DNA of 64,000 nucleotides from Callorhinus ursinus (GCF_003265705.1 NW_020312828.1:60576212-60640211); one strand, 5' to 3'; shown: positions 1 to 11,414, counted from the first letter of the stretch. A program made the numbers and translations. Notes: generated by a model from the sequence alone, not told the origin.

Positions 1-70
1 AAAACAAAAAGAAAAGGCACCAAAACTGGCAAGGAAGAAGTCAAACTTTCACTCTTCACAGATGACATGT
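1..70 (+). mobile_element. L1 ORF2 fragment (reverse transcriptase core), cut by window edge
   Basis: The sense strand reads as the L1 ORF2 reverse transcriptase stretch around the catalytic box: KLARKKSNFHSL-like in one frame, with S-L-F-T-D-D-M readable across the box. The usual F-A-D-D is F-T-D-D here. Homology stops near base 70 at a T-run. The rest of the element lies outside the window to the left. Confidence 0.75.
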
Positions 71-850
71 GTTTACTTTTTTTTTAACAAAAGCAATTTT
101 TTTATGGAAATACCTTTAAAAGTTGTATAACTAAGTAAAAAAACCTATAGTTCTTTTTTAAGGGAAAGTCTCTGGGAAACCATCTTGAAAGCTGAATTTC
201 TATCTTTGAGGGGAGAGTTTAAGAAAGAAACCTAGCTGAAATGAAAATAGCTTGAGATGTGTATGTTCACTTAGTCCATATATTTTTACTTGCCAGACAC
301 TGGCTTAGGCATCCAAGACACAGTCCCTACCCCATTATGGGAACTTGGAAGAGAAAGATGAATTAAAAACATAATTGAAACACAATGATACCAGGATTGG
401 AACACATAGCAGTTAGTAGGGATTTGGGGGATCAGGCAATGTTTCTGGAAGCATTGATACCTATTGAGCTCTGTAGGATGTGTAAGAGTTAGGGAGGGTG
501 TGAAGCAGAATTCTGCTTTAGTATGGGTAATGGCTTAGAGGTGTGGACAAGCTTGCTGAGCCGGTTTTCCTCAACCTAATGGAGAATGCTTGCTGGGCTT
601 CCCTGGGGACCAAGAAAAAGTCTGACACCTGGGGGTTTCTCAGTGAGGAGCCAAGAGGAGGAAAACCGCTTGGAATTTCATTGCTTTTCAGTCTCCGACT
701 GTCCCAAACTAGGGAATGCCAAGGCTGGTGTTGGGAGACATTTGTAGTTTGTCTTTTGGTCCTAGGCAGCCTTTAAATATGTTGATCTGGTAGCCAACTT
801 TAAACATTGTGGAATTTTACATAAAAATATTCATATCTTTTCCTTTTCCC
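71..850. other. Unassigned non-coding stretch
   Basis: No repeat family or exon recognised. The 77-codon ORF at 543-776 has no recognisable domain, and its start has no supporting context. Confidence 0.5.
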
Positions 851-2338
851 TTAGTTCTACTGAGATGGAACTCTAAGGTTTACAACATGTTGACTTGATA
901 CACTTACATATTGCAAAATGGTTACCACCTTACCATTAGCTAACTTCTCCATCCTGTTCCATGATTACCATCACTTTTTTGTGGCGAGGACATTTAAGAT
1001 CCACTCTCAACAAATTTCAAGTATATAATACATTATTGTTAACGACAATTCCAACCCTGCATTAGATCATCAGAATTCATTTTCTAACTGGAAGTTTGTA
1101 TCCTTTGACCAACATCTTTCCCTTTCCCCCACCTCTCAGCCCCTGGTAACTACCATTCTACTCTGTTTCTACGAGTTTGGCTTTTTTAGATTCCGCATAT
1201 AAGTAATATCATACAGCATTTGACTTTGACTTATTTCCTTTAACATAATGTCCTCAAGGTCCATCCACGTTGTTGCAAATGGCAGGATTTCTTTCTTTCT
1301 CATGGCTGAATAACAATCCATCGTGTATATCCATTGTGTATATATGCGTGCATAGCTATTGTGTATAATGTTACAATGAACACTGGTGCAGCGGATACCT
1401 CACTGATACCCTGTTTTCATTTCTTTTGGGTATATATACAGAAGTGGGATTGTTGGATTATATATATGATAGTTCTATTTTTAGTTTTTGGAGGAAGCTT
1501 CATACTGTTTTCCATAGTGGCTGTATCAATTTGCATTCCTACCAACAGTGCATAAGTGTTCCCTTTTTTCCACACCCTTGCCAACACTTATCTTTTGGAG
1601 TCTAGCCATTCTAACAGGTGTGAGGTGTGGAAAACCACTCATTGTGGTTTTGATTTGCATTTCTCTGACAGTTAGTGATGTTGAGCACCTTTTCATATGA
1701 CTGTTGGCTATTTGGATGTCATCTTTAGAAAATATCAATTCAGATCCTCTGCCCATTTTTGTTGTTATCAGACTTTTTTGCTATTGAGTTGCATGAATTC
1801 TTTATATATTTTGGTTGGTAATCACTTAGCAGATCTATGGTTTACAAATATTTTCTCCCATTCCATAAGCTGCACTTTCATTTTTTTCATTGTTTCTTTT
1901 TCTGTCTAGACTTTTTAGTTTGGTAGAGTACCACATATTTATTATGCTTTTGTGCTTTGGTGTCCTGTCAAAAAAAATTGTCAAGGAGCTTCTTTTCTGT
2001 TTTCTTTTAGTAGTTTCATGGTTTCAGGTCTTAGGCTTAAGTCTCTAACACATTTTAAGTTCATTTTTGTGAGCGGTGTAAGACAGGGGTCGAATTTCAT
2101 TTTTCTGCATGTGGGTATCCAGCTTTTCCAGAACCTTTTATTGAAGAGGCTTTCTCACATTGCGTGTTCTTGGCTTTCTTGTTAAATTTTAGTTGATTCC
2201 ATTTGTGGGGGATTATTTCTGGGCTCTTGACTCTGTTCCATTGGTCTATATTTCTGTTTTTATGCCAGTACCATACTGTTTTGATTACTATAGCTTTGTA
2301 GTATAGTTTGAAACCAGAAAGTGTGATGCTTCCAGCTT
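851..2338 (-). mobile_element. L1 3' part (3' UTR and ORF2 C-terminus), antisense
   Basis: Read on the minus strand this is the last 1.5 kb of an L1 of L1MA-like age. The 3' UTR is at about 851-1300. The ORF2 C-terminal region follows, with the [20 protein letters not shown] and TPVRMA blocks visible around 1526-1756. Stops and frameshifts break the frame. The 3' UTR resembles those at 11216 and 49295. Confidence 0.85.
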
Positions 2339-2340
2339 TG

Positions 2341-2575
2341 TGGAATCTAGAAAAGTGGGATTCATAGAAGCAGAGAGTAGAACGATAGTTATCAGAGGTG
2401 GGGAGGTATTGGTCAAAGTGTATAAATTTGTTATGTAGCGTGAATAAGTTCTAAACTTCCAATGTATAGCAAGGTGACTATAGTGGAAACTGTGTTCTAT
2501 ATTGCAGATTTGCTAAGAGTAGATCTCAGGTGCTCTCACCACACACACACACACACAAAGGTAACTATGTGAGAA
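2341..2575 (+). mobile_element. L1 3' UTR fragment, sense
   Basis: Sense-oriented L1 3' UTR of the type running from 'agagagtagaa' through 'aggtgactatag' to 'gtaactatgtgag'. It contains an (AC)9 tract at about 2540-2557. It directly abuts the antisense L1 before it. Both carry 3' UTR sequence, so they are separate insertions rather than one twin-primed copy. Confidence 0.65.
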
Positions 2576-2873
2576 GCTATTATATGTAAAATTTTGTTAA
2601 GATATTTTGCCTCTGTTCATTAGTGATATTGGTCTGTAAGGTTTTATTGCAATAGCATTGTCTGGTTTTAATATCAGTGTAATGCTGGCATTATAGAATG
2701 ATCTAGAGAATAGTCCCTCCTTTTCAATTTTTGGAAGAGTTTGTGTAGAATTGATATTATTTTATCCTTAAATGTTTGGTCAGAGCTCACCAGGGAAACT
2801 GTAAGCCTAGAGTTTTTTTGTGGAAAGATTTTAAACTACATATTCAATTTCTTTAAGAGATAAACAGCTAGGG

Positions 2874-3033
2874 GCACCTGGGTGGTAAGTGTCCAACTCT
2901 TGATTTTGGCTCAGGTCATGATCTCAGTGTTGTGAGATTGAGAACCACATCAGGCCTACTCTGGGTCTGGAGCTTGCTTAAGATTCTCTCCCCACCCCCT
3001 CTCTCTCTCCCTCTCTCTCTTAAAAAAAAAAAG
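2874..3033 (+). mobile_element. CAN-SINE
   Basis: tRNA-derived head 'gcacctgggtgg', body with 'ctcaggtcatgatctcag', CT-rich tract and A-tail. About 15 bases of the tRNA head are missing compared with full copies. Inserted in the old L1. Confidence 0.93.
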
Positions 3034-3532
3034 CTCAGATAATTTTTTTTGCAAGTTCTGATAATTTGTTCATTCAGGGAATTTGTCCATTTTGTCTAAG
3101 TTGCCTCTTAGCATAAAGTTATTCATAATTTATAAGCTATTCTTGTGATATTGGTAGTATCTGAAGTAATGCCAGCTGTCATTTCTGATAATAGTAATTT
3201 GTCTTCTCCCTTTTCATCCTCCTAGTCAGTCTAGCTAGCATTTATTAATTTTATTGTTATTCTCAAAATGCTGGCTTTTGTGTAATCCATTTTCTTAATT
3301 CTTTTTATGGTTTCCAATTCATTGAATTCCACTCTTTCTTGTAGTTACTTTGGATTTCACTTGTTCTTTTTCTAGTTTCCTAAGGTAGAAGCTGATGTCA
3401 CTGATTTCAGAACTTTCTTTTCTAATATAGGTGTTTGATGCTATAAATTTCCATCTAAGTTCTGCTTTAGTTGTGTCCTACTAAATGTTTATACATTGTT
3501 TTTCATTTATTGAATACACTTTCTAACTTCCT

Positions 3533-3716
3533 ATTATTTATTTAGAGACCGTGAGCAGGGGTGGGGGAGGAGCAGGGAGAGAGGGAGAGAGAATCTTAAG
3601 CAGGCTCTAGGGACAACATAAATCCCGATGCAGGGCTGGATCTCACAATCTGAGATCATGAGCTCAGCTGAAATCAAGAGTTGGACGCTTTACTGACTGA
3701 ACCATCCAGGTGCCCC
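3533..3716 (-). mobile_element. CAN-SINE, antisense
   Basis: Reverse-complement SINE running from 'ttatttagag' through a GA-rich tract to 'gaaccatccaggtgcccc'. It is diverged and interrupts the L1 ORF2 linker. Confidence 0.92.
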
Positions 3717-4040
3717 TCTAATTTCCCATTTAATTGGTTAGGAGTGTGTTATTTCGTTTACAAATATTTGGAGATTTTCTAGTATTATTCTGTTATGCAT
3801 TTCTAATTTCTTTACTTTTTTGAATTTCTAATTTAATTCCCTCATGTTTAGAGAACATATTTTATATATTTTGAAGTTATCTAAATTTATTGCAACTTGT
3901 TTATGGGACAGAATATAGTCTATTTTGGTAAGGATTCCATGTGCCCTAGAAAAGATGTTTCCTGCTGTTTTGTGGAATGTTCTATAAATATCAACTGAGT
4001 AAAGTTGGTTAACAGTGTTGTTCAAGTCTTCTATATCCAT

Positions 4041-4541
4041 AATGTGTTTGTCAGGGTTCTCCAAAGAAACAGAATCAATAAGATATTTATACAAAGGAGA
4101 CTTAGTATTGGAATTGGCTTCTACAGTTAGAGGCCGAGAAGTCTTACAGTCTGCCTCTGTAAATGGAGAGCCAGGAAAGCTGATGGTATAATCCAGTCTG
4201 AGTCCCAAGGCTTGAGAAGCAGAGGGTTGCAGATAAAAGTCTTGGGGTCTGAAGGCCTGAAGAACCAGGAACTCTGATGTCTAGGGGCAACAGAAGAGGG
4301 ACATCCCAGCCCAAGAAGTAGAGGGAATTTACCATTCCTCCACCTTTATGTTCTATTTGGGCACTCAAGTGATTAGATGATGTCCATCCCCATTGGTGAG
4401 ATTTTCTTTACTAAGTCTACTGATTCAAATGCCATTCTTTTCTGTAAACACTCTAACCGACACACCCAGAAATAATGTTTTACCAGCGATCTGGGTATCA
4501 CTTACCCTAGTACAACTGATGTATAAAATTAACCATCATAT
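4041..4541. mobile_element. Ancient ERVL/MaLR-type solo LTR, subfamily uncertain
   Basis: About 500 bp starting 'tgtgtttgtcagggttctcc' and ending 'aaaattaaccatca'. The internal 'agaaacagaa' and 'gacacacccagaaataatg' blocks are typical of a common old mammalian LTR-like repeat. L1 sequence stops at its left edge and resumes at its right edge, so both boundaries are clear. No viral coding sequence is present. Confidence 0.65.
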
Positions 4542-5011
4542 CTACTGATTTTCTGTCTGCTTGTTTTAGCAAATATTGGGAGAGGGGGTGTTGAAATCTC
4601 CAACTGTGGTTGTAGATTTATCTAATTCTCCTTGTAATTCTGTTAGGTATTTTGAAGCTCTGTTACTAGGTTCATAAACGTTTGGGATTTCTATGTCGTC
4701 TTAATATTTTATCATTATGAAATTATCTTATTTATCCCTGATGATGTATTTGCTCTAAAATATAATTTGTCTAATATTAATATAACCACTCCAGCTTTCT
4801 TTTGCTAAATGTTATCATGGTGTGTGTGCATTTCATTCTTTTACTTTTAACCTATATGTGTCTTTTATTTAAAGTGAGTTTCTTTTCGTCAGCATATAGA
4901 TAGATTTGCTTTTTGTATCCAATTTGATAACATCTACCTTTTCGCTGGGGTGTTTAGACCATTTATATTTACTGTGACTTTTGATATGGTTAGTTTTAAA
5001 TTTACCAATTT

Positions 5012-5204
5012 ATTTTTTTAAAGATTTTATTTATTTGAGAGAAAGAGAGAGAGAGAGATAGAAAGCACGAGAGGGAAGAGAGTCAGAGGGAGAAGCAGAC
5101 TCCCCGCTGAGCAGGAAGCCCGATGTGGGACTTGATCCCGGGACTCCAGGATCATGACCTGAGCCGAAGGCAGTCGCTTAACCAACTGAGCCACCCAGGC
5201 GCCC
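5012..5204 (-). mobile_element. CAN-SINE, antisense, with 16-bp target-site duplication
   Basis: Full-length copy flanked by perfect direct repeats ttaaatttaccaattt at 4996-5011 and 5205-5220. The little-diverged body and perfect duplication suggest a fairly recent insertion into the L1. Confidence 0.97.
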
Positions 5205-5894
5205 TTAAATTTACCAATTTAAATGCATATATTTGCTTTCTGTTTGTCTCATCCGTTCTTCCCCTTTCCCTACTTCATTCTTTGGATTGAGTATTTTTTA
5301 TGATTCTGTTTTATCCCTTTTATTAGTTTGTTGACAGTTACTCTTTATTGTGTTATTTCAGTGATTGCTCTTGGTTTTGCATTATGCATTTTTAATAATT
5401 CATAGCCTGTTGTCAACAAGTATTAAACTTCTTCAATATCATAGAAGAACCTTACAACTGTATTCAGCTCTATACAACTATACAAACTTCCTGGCCTTTG
5501 TACTATTATTGTTATGTAATTCTGTGTTATAAACCCCAGAATTTGTTGTTTTTATTTAAACAGTATATTTTAAAGAGATTTAAATAGTAAATATCTTTAT
5601 ATTTACCCACATAGCACTCTTCCATAGGTCTTCATCCCTTTAGATTCACATTCCATCTGATATCACTTTCATCCTTTCTAAAGCTCTTTAACATATCTTA
5701 CAGTGCAGATTAGTTGGTGATGAATTATTTCAGCTTTTGTTCATCTAACAAGTCTTTATTTCATCTTCATTTTTAAAATATATTTTTGTTAGGTATAGAA
5801 TGCTAGGGTGATAGTATCTTTGAATATAGATTCAAGAAAGTTGAATTTTTATTATCTTGGGTAAGAGTCCTAAGGTTCTGTTTGAGGCTAGGAT

Positions 5895-6110
5895 TCAATT
5901 TAATTCACCAAACATTTATGAAATGTCCTGTCTGTACTAAGCACTGTCTTAGGCTGGGAAATCAAAAAAGGAATAAATATACCCTAGAGGAAATAAAAGT
6001 CTAGTTGGGGAGATGGATGCAAAAACAAATAATTATGAGAGAGTGGACTAAGTACAACAACAAAAAACGAAAAACAATGTACACAGAGGACTATGAGAGC
6101 TCAGAAGAGA
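5895..6110 (+). repeat. Ancient mammalian repeat, 'aagcactgtcttaggctggg' type
   Basis: Diverged copy of the old repeat with a 'caaacatttatgaaatg...gcactgtcttagg...gtctagttggggaga' order. Longer relatives occur at 17055-17930 and 41910-43330. The family name is not assigned. Confidence 0.45.
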
Positions 6111-6718
6111 AGTCAGTGATCCCAGCCTGGATCTGGGAATGCCAGATCAGTACTCTACAGCCTCTTTTAGTTGTTTCATGAGCAGTGTTCAGAGTTTCAA
6201 GATCTTTAATATTCCACTAGACTCTAGCAAGCATATGGTGGTCATGCCACTTTGTTGTTCTTGGTGATTCTAAGTGTGATTCCAGAGTGACAGTGCTGGG
6301 AATACACTGAAAGGGGAGTGGAGAATTCCAAGTGGTGTTAGGCATTGCTCTACCTTTGATGTGCTTTGTGACTTGAATATGTCAGTGGGTTTTTTGGCTT
6401 TCATCAGATGTCAATCTTAGGAATTTTAAGTCAACTGTCGGATATTGCCAGCAGAAGTAAAGAGATTTTCAGCAGCATGACGGGGTCAGAATTCTATTAG
6501 TACAGAGTGAGGTTCTCCTGAAATATGAGTCGAAATAAGACTACACTGTGATTGTATTTTGTAGTCCTAGAAAACAACAGTAAGCAAGCTATGTTAAAAT
6601 GTAAAAAAAAAAAAAAAGTATTTTTAGTATTTTACAGCAAGCAGTAGTTTATTCCTTCTCTTAAATTGTTTCTTGTAAAAGTAACACGCTGATTAGAGGA
6701 AGGTATGGAGACAATTAC
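6111..6718. other. Unassigned non-coding stretch
   Basis: No recognised repeat or exon. Contains a run of about 16 A at about 6602-6617. Confidence 0.5.
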
Positions 6719-7201
6719 TGTATTGTTTCTTATTGCTGCTGTAACAAATTATCACAAATTGAGCAGCATTAAGAAATACAAATTTATTATCTTATAGTTC
6801 TAGAGATCAGAAGTCTGAAATCAATTTGGGCTAAAGCCAAGGTGTTGGCAGGGCTGGCTCATTCTGAAGGCTCTGAGGGCAAAATCCATTTCCTTGCCTT
6901 TTTCAACTTCTAGTTGCCAGCCACATTTCTTGGTTGTGATGCCGTTCCTCCATCTTCAAGTCACATCACTTCAATTTTGCTTCTTTCATCAAATACCTCC
7001 TCTGGCTCTCCTCTCTTGTCTTCCTCTGATAAGGACCATTGTGGTTACACAGGGTCAACTCAGATAATGCAGAATAATTTCCCTGTCTCAAGATCCTTAA
7101 TTTAATCACACTGGCAAAGTCCCTTTTCCCATACAAGGTTACACTCACAGCTTCTGGGGATCAGGACATGGATATATTGAGGGCCCATTATTTAGCCTAC
7201 A
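6719..7201. mobile_element. Ancient LTR-like repeat (TG...CA ends)
   Basis: About 480 bp beginning 'tgtattgtttcttattgctg' and ending 'tatttagcctaca'. It has 'gctgtaacaaattatcacaa' and 'aagatccttaatttaatcac' blocks typical of an old, abundant mammalian ERVL-class repeat. No matching 5-bp flank was found, so insertion boundaries are by homology only. The short ORFs inside it are incidental. Confidence 0.55.
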
Positions 7202-7404
7202 GAAGTGCTATTTATGTTTTTGAGTAATGACTTAATATTCTTCAAACATTTATATAATTCTATTCTCTATTAAAAAAACACTTTAACCTTATTTGTCCAT
7301 CTCAATATGTTTTCTGAAATAATGCTTCTTGAAAGCTGTATGATTCTTCTATAGGGATATATCATAATTTATTTAGATATTACATTACAACTTGTGTGTA
7401 TGTT

Positions 7405-7510
7405 TTAAGTCAATTTTATTGAAGTATAATTAACTATGGTAAAATGTTCCTATTTTCAGTATATAATATAGGTTTTTTTTATTATGTTCGTCACTATACA
7501 ACTTTGAAAT
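7405..7510 (-). mobile_element. Old L1 3' end fragment, antisense (weak)
   Basis: 'caattttattgaagtataat' followed by 'atggtaaaatgt' matches the reversed tail of old L1 elements. Short and diverged. Confidence 0.45.
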
Positions 7511-7823
7511 GTTAGGAATCTTGGTTGTAAGTAGTAGGAATCCAACTCTAGTTGCTTCAACAATGAGAGGAAGTTATTGGCTCTGGCAGTTTGATGAAGT
7601 GTTGAACAGTCTTCGTGGGATTCAGCAGGGTTTCAGGAGCCACTGAAACCAGGGAATCCAATAGTGCCCAACTTCAGTCCTTTTCACGCACTCTCACTGA
7701 GGCCTGCTAGTTTTCCACATGTCTTGATTTCCTCCCCTGGGGAGGGTCTGGCTGACCACAAGCTGTCTGTCTAACCAGGTCCATCCAAGCCCCCTAAAAA
7801 AAAAAAAAAAAACAAAAAAAAAA
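7511..7823 (+). repeat. Ancient repeat of 'ttggttgtaagta' type, ending in an A-rich tract
   Basis: Starts 'cttggttgtaagtag', then 'ccaactctagttgcttcaa' and 'ttattggctctgg'. The same order occurs at 8827-9150 and 35190-35700. Family not assigned. An A-rich run at 7796-7823 ends it. Confidence 0.5.
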
Positions 7824-7889
7824 CCCCATTTCATCATAGCCTGAACTTAATTCCAAGGAATTCAATCACAGGTACTGGTGAGGTGAGTC

Positions 7890-8047
7890 CTTGCTACTCA
7901 GAGTGGTCCACAGCTGAATAGCATCAGCAACACTTGAGAGCTTGTTAGAAATGCAGAACTTAGGTCCTATTCGGGACATAATCAAAATCTGGATTGTAAC
8001 AACATTGCAGGTGGTTTGCATCCTGTGGATGTTTGAGAAGCACTATT
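7890..8047 (+). mobile_element. MER5A-like DNA transposon relic (hAT-Charlie)
   Basis: The order 'tactcagagtggtccac', 'gagagcttgttagaaatgca' and 'gtttgagaagcacta' matches this short non-autonomous element. Confidence 0.8.
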
Positions 8048-8826
8048 CTAATAACTACCGTATTTCTCCCCTTCCATTTTGTGGATGTTAACAAAGCTTG
8101 TGTTGACTGGCCAACAGTCAGGGTTTATAGCTATAAGGGGAATGGATGAAGGTGGTCCAATAACACAGAGGGAAAACAACTCCACAGGCATTGAGAACCA
8201 CACTCATACCAACTGATCATTACCTCTGCCTGGCGATTTCTTGCAGTAGGGGTAGCTAAACCAAAACAGCCAAGGTCTGCAGCTGTGTCATCGATAAGCT
8301 GCCTAAAGCACCCCGGGAAAATATGGCCTTATTGAGTAAATCTGGAATTTCTCTGGTTTGGGCTCTGTGCCTACTTGGCTTACCCTAGAGAATCCACTAA
8401 TTTGTTCTTTCATATGTTTGTTATTAAAGTAACACAATGGGCAGACAAGGGTGAAGGTAGCGTGATGCAGTATCATTTTGTTGGTTACCTGTGAGGTTTT
8501 CTCCCATTCTACACAAATCACCTGTGAGGACTTGCATCTAGGATTGCTGTGATTCTTTTCCTATTAAGAAGCATGTAGTTTTCAAACTGTTGCTAGCCAG
8601 GGAAATGTCCAACCATTGTAACACCTAGAAGGAATACTAAATAAGATTTGCAGAATGATTTTTTAAACAGTCCTAAAATATAATAATTGGTAATGTGTAT
8701 TGATCAATAGAGAGGCTTAATATGGACTTTGGTATCAGATATACCTGTGGTGTCAGAGTAAAAAAGGATACAGAATCTTCTGTGCCTGGGTCCAAACCTT
8801 ATATAGGATATTAGGATCTATTTGAT
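8048..8826. other. Unassigned non-coding stretch
   Basis: No recognised repeat, exon or RNA gene. The 72-codon minus-strand ORF at 8303-8521 has no recognisable domain. Confidence 0.5.
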
Positions 8827-9150
8827 AAGATACTTTTTGCTGCAAGTAACAAAAAACTTACAACCCCACCATATCAAATAATAGGAGTATTGATTCTCTC
8901 ACCTACCACCTGTCCAGAGAGAGGGCAATTCTAGGCACTGGATGTCTGCGCTTCATTTCTGTTTTTCTTTCTTTTAGTTCTTCCTTCATCTATGTTAGTT
9001 TTGTCTTCAGAGTCACAACAAGATGGCCACTTATTCCAGGCTTTGGTTCTTATGAATCACTGGCCCAAATTTCATCACATGTTCATGTCTACACCCAAAG
9101 CAAAAGAAATGGGTCCTCATGATTGGCTTAGCCAGATAAAAAAGAATTCT
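8827..9150 (+). repeat. Ancient repeat of 'tgcaagtaacaaaaa' type
   Basis: Same pattern as 7511-7823 and 35190-35700: 'gctgcaagtaac', then 'gattctctcac', 'acaagatggccac' and a 'catgattggcttag' end. Family not assigned. Confidence 0.5.
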
Positions 9151-9604
9151 CTGTGGATTTGAATGAGACTAGCCTTTCTAGAAACAAGATGCTCAGAGAA
9201 GTACAAATACAACAAAAGATATGATTCTATTAGAGGAAGTGGCAGGTGCATAGATATATGTTGGGTAGGCAAACAACAGTGTCTATTTCACGGGGTCAGA
9301 GCGGCATCTACAGCCACAAATTTGGGCAGTGACAGTGCTGTGACTCTAGTGAAGGATTTAAGGAGAAGGAATAATCACCCTGACAATAGTCCTCGTATTA
9401 ACAGAGAGGTGTTCCAATGGCTTTTCTTGTGAAATGCATATAAATCACATTACCAGAGGTAGAAATAACATCAGAGATACAAAGTGTTTCAGGGAATGGA
9501 TCCTGCCACATTGTCTAATTCTCCAGGTGGGGAGGTGGGGCTTTGGGGATCTTTTAGATTATAGGTGGGAAGAGGGAAGTGGGGGCAACACGAGGAATCC
9601 TTGT
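9151..9604. other. Unassigned non-coding stretch
   Basis: No repeat or exon recognised. An ORF of 151 codons (9434-9889) runs from here into an L1 tail. It has no family resemblance and looks like chance. Confidence 0.5.
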
Positions 9605-9790
9605 GCAGATAGAAATGTTCTGTATATTGACTGTATCAACATCAATAACTTAGTTGTCATATTTGATTATAGATTTGTAAGAGGTTACCATTGGAAGAAA
9701 CTGGGGAAAGGGTACCAGGAATACTATTTCTTACAATTGCATGCAAATCTGCAATTATCTCAAAAAAGTTTAAAGATTGCATTAAATCCA
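9605..9790 (+). mobile_element. Old L1 3' UTR fragment, sense
   Basis: 'tagaaatgttctgtatattg', 'gttaccattggaagaaactg' and 'atctgcaattatctcaaaa' in order are characteristic of old L1M 3' ends. Confidence 0.6.
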
Positions 9791-10291
9791 AATTTGATTA
9801 GTGAGTTCTTTCATGTCCCCTTAAATTTTTCTCCAGTGGCATGTGCCTCTCTTGCCTGCCCCCAGTCCCACCCCATACTCCACACTTAGGCTGAATGCCA
9901 CTCCCACCCAAAAACAGTGCTGTTTTCCTGTAGCAAAACTACTTAATATGAAATTTACCATTTTCATCATTTTTACATGTACAGCTCAGTGGCATTTAAG
10001 TGCATTCACATTGCTGTGCAACTAGTACCACCATTCATCTCTAGAACTTTTCATCTTCCTAAACTGTATCAGTATCCATTAACTAATAACTCCTCCCCTC
10101 CTCCCTCCCCAATGGCCCCTGGCAATTACCAATCCACTTTCTGTCTCTGTGTTGTATTTGACAACTCTAGGCACCTCACATGAGTGACACCGTATAGTTA
10201 CTTATCCTTTTGTGATGAGACTGCTTATTTCAGTTAGCATAATATCTTCAAAGTTGATCCATATTGTGTAGCATATGTCAGAATTTTTTTC

Positions 10292-10447
10292 TTTTTTTAA
10301 AAGGTTTATTTATTTGAGAGAGAGGAGGGGAGGGGCAGAGAGAGAGAATTCTTAAGCAGATTCCGCACTGCGTGCAAGCCCAACACAGGGCTGGAACCCA
10401 GGACCTGAGTTGAAACCAAGAGTCGATGCTTAACCGACTGCACCACC
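10292..10447 (-). mobile_element. CAN-SINE, antisense, with target-site duplication
   Basis: Flanked by perfect direct repeats cagaatttttttc at 10279-10291 and 10448-10460. The tRNA head is clipped just after 'cacca', so it is slightly 5' truncated. Confidence 0.94.
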
Positions 10448-10658
10448 CAGAATTTTTTTCCTTTTTAAAGCTGAATAATATTCCATTGTATGTATACACC
10501 CCACTTTATCCATTCATCAGTCAGTGAACACTGGACTCCTTCTACCTTTTGACTATTGTGAACAATTGCTATGAACATGGGTATACAAACAGCTCTTCGA
10601 GTCCCTGCTTTTCACTTCTTTGGGGTATACATCTAGAAGTAGAATTGCTGGATCATGT

Positions 10659-10827
10659 ATTTTTTTTAAATTTTTTATTGTTATGTTAATCACCATACAT
10701 TACATCATTAGTTTTTGATGTAGTGTTCCATGATTCATTGTTTGTGCATAACACCCAGTGCTCCATGCAGAACGTGCCCTCTTTAATACCCATCACCAGG
10801 CTAACCCATCCCCCCACCCCCCTCCCC
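10659..10827 (-). mobile_element. Young L1, 5'-truncated to about 170 bp, antisense
   Basis: T-rich left end, then 'ttattgttatgttaatcacc' and 'gatgtagtgttccatgattc', the carnivore L1 3' end. A short tcatgt repeat flanks it at 10653-10658 and 10828-10833. It splits the older L1 between two halves of a continuous sequence. Confidence 0.88.
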
Positions 10828-10852
10828 TCATGTGGTATTTCTATGTTTAACT

Positions 10853-11059
10853 CTTTTTTTTTTTTTTAAGATTTTATTTATTTGAGAGAGAGAGCACATG
10901 CATGAGCTGGGATGGGAGGAGCAGAAAGGAGAAGGAGAAGCAGACTCGCACTGAGCACAGACCCCAAAGCCAGGCTCAATCTCACAAGCCAGAGATCATT
11001 ACCTGAGCCGAAATCAAGAGTCGGCCGCTTAACGGACTGAGCCACCCGGGTGTCTCATG
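10853..11059 (-). mobile_element. CAN-SINE, antisense
   Basis: T-run, 'aagattttatttatttgaga', GA-rich tract and a reversed head 'actgagccacccgggtg'. Direct repeats tgtttaact at 10844-10852 and 11060-11068. Confidence 0.95.
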
Positions 11060-11068
11060 TGTTTAACT

Positions 11069-11098
11069 TTTTTTTTATGTTCAGTTAGCCAACATATA
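11069..11098 (-). mobile_element. Ultra-short L1 tail insertion (about 30 bp)
   Basis: T-run plus 'atgttcagttagccaaca', the extreme L1 3' end only. Imperfect 12-bp direct repeats atgtgttt(a)act at 11057-11068 and 11099-11110 show that it inserted as an extremely 5'-truncated copy. Confidence 0.7.
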
Positions 11099-11215
11099 AT
11101 GTGTTTTACTTTTTTATGGAACCACCACACTGTTTCCAAGTGGCTGCATCATTTTACGTTCTTACTAGCAATACTCAAGGGTTCCAGTTTCTCCAAACCT
11201 CATCAACCCTTGCTT

Positions 11216-11410
11216 TTTTAAAAATTAAGATATAACTGACATATAACATTGTATTTGTTTAGATATACAACATAGTGATTTCATATATGTATATATTGTG
11301 AAATGATTACCAGAACAAATTTAATTAACATCGATCACCACACAGTTATTTTTTTCTTGTGAAGAGAACTTTTAAGATTTACTCTTAGTAACTTGTTTTA
11401 AAATTTCATT
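11216..11410 (-). mobile_element. L1 3' UTR fragment, antisense
   Basis: 'attaagatataactgacata' and 'ttgtgaaatgattaccagaa' match L1MA-like reversed 3' UTR. It is 5' truncated to about 195 bp and inserted at the junction of two other L1s. Confidence 0.7.
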
Positions 11411-11414
11411 TAAT

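Larger units (their letters stand above)
2580..5890 (-). mobile_element. Old L1 (L1M-type), antisense, broken by four insertions
   Basis: On the minus strand, pieces of one old L1 occur in consistent order: ORF2 reverse transcriptase (2580-2873), linker (3034-3532), endonuclease C-terminal part (3717-4040, with VDIYRTFH and AHGILTKIDYILSHK in the 3828-4208 frame), endonuclease N-terminal part (4542-5011) and upstream region (5221-5890). Three CAN-SINEs and one LTR interrupt it. No long ORF survives. Confidence 0.8.
9940..11215 (-). mobile_element. Old L1 3' part, antisense; host of a nested stack
   Basis: Minus-strand L1M-type 3' UTR and ORF2 end in four pieces: 9940-10291, 10461-10658, 10834-10852 and 11101-11215. 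They are separated by two SINEs and two short young L1 insertions. The pieces join in register ('gctggatcatg' then 'tggtatttct'). Confidence 0.75.

Noticed and set aside
851..2575. Twin-primed L1 formed by 851-2338 (minus) and 2341-2575 (plus)
   Set aside because: Both pieces contain L1 3' UTR. Twin priming cannot place the same L1 region in both arms.
9434..9889. 151-codon ORF, one of the longest in the window
   Set aside because: It runs into an L1 3' UTR fragment, has no recognisable domain and lacks splice or promoter context.
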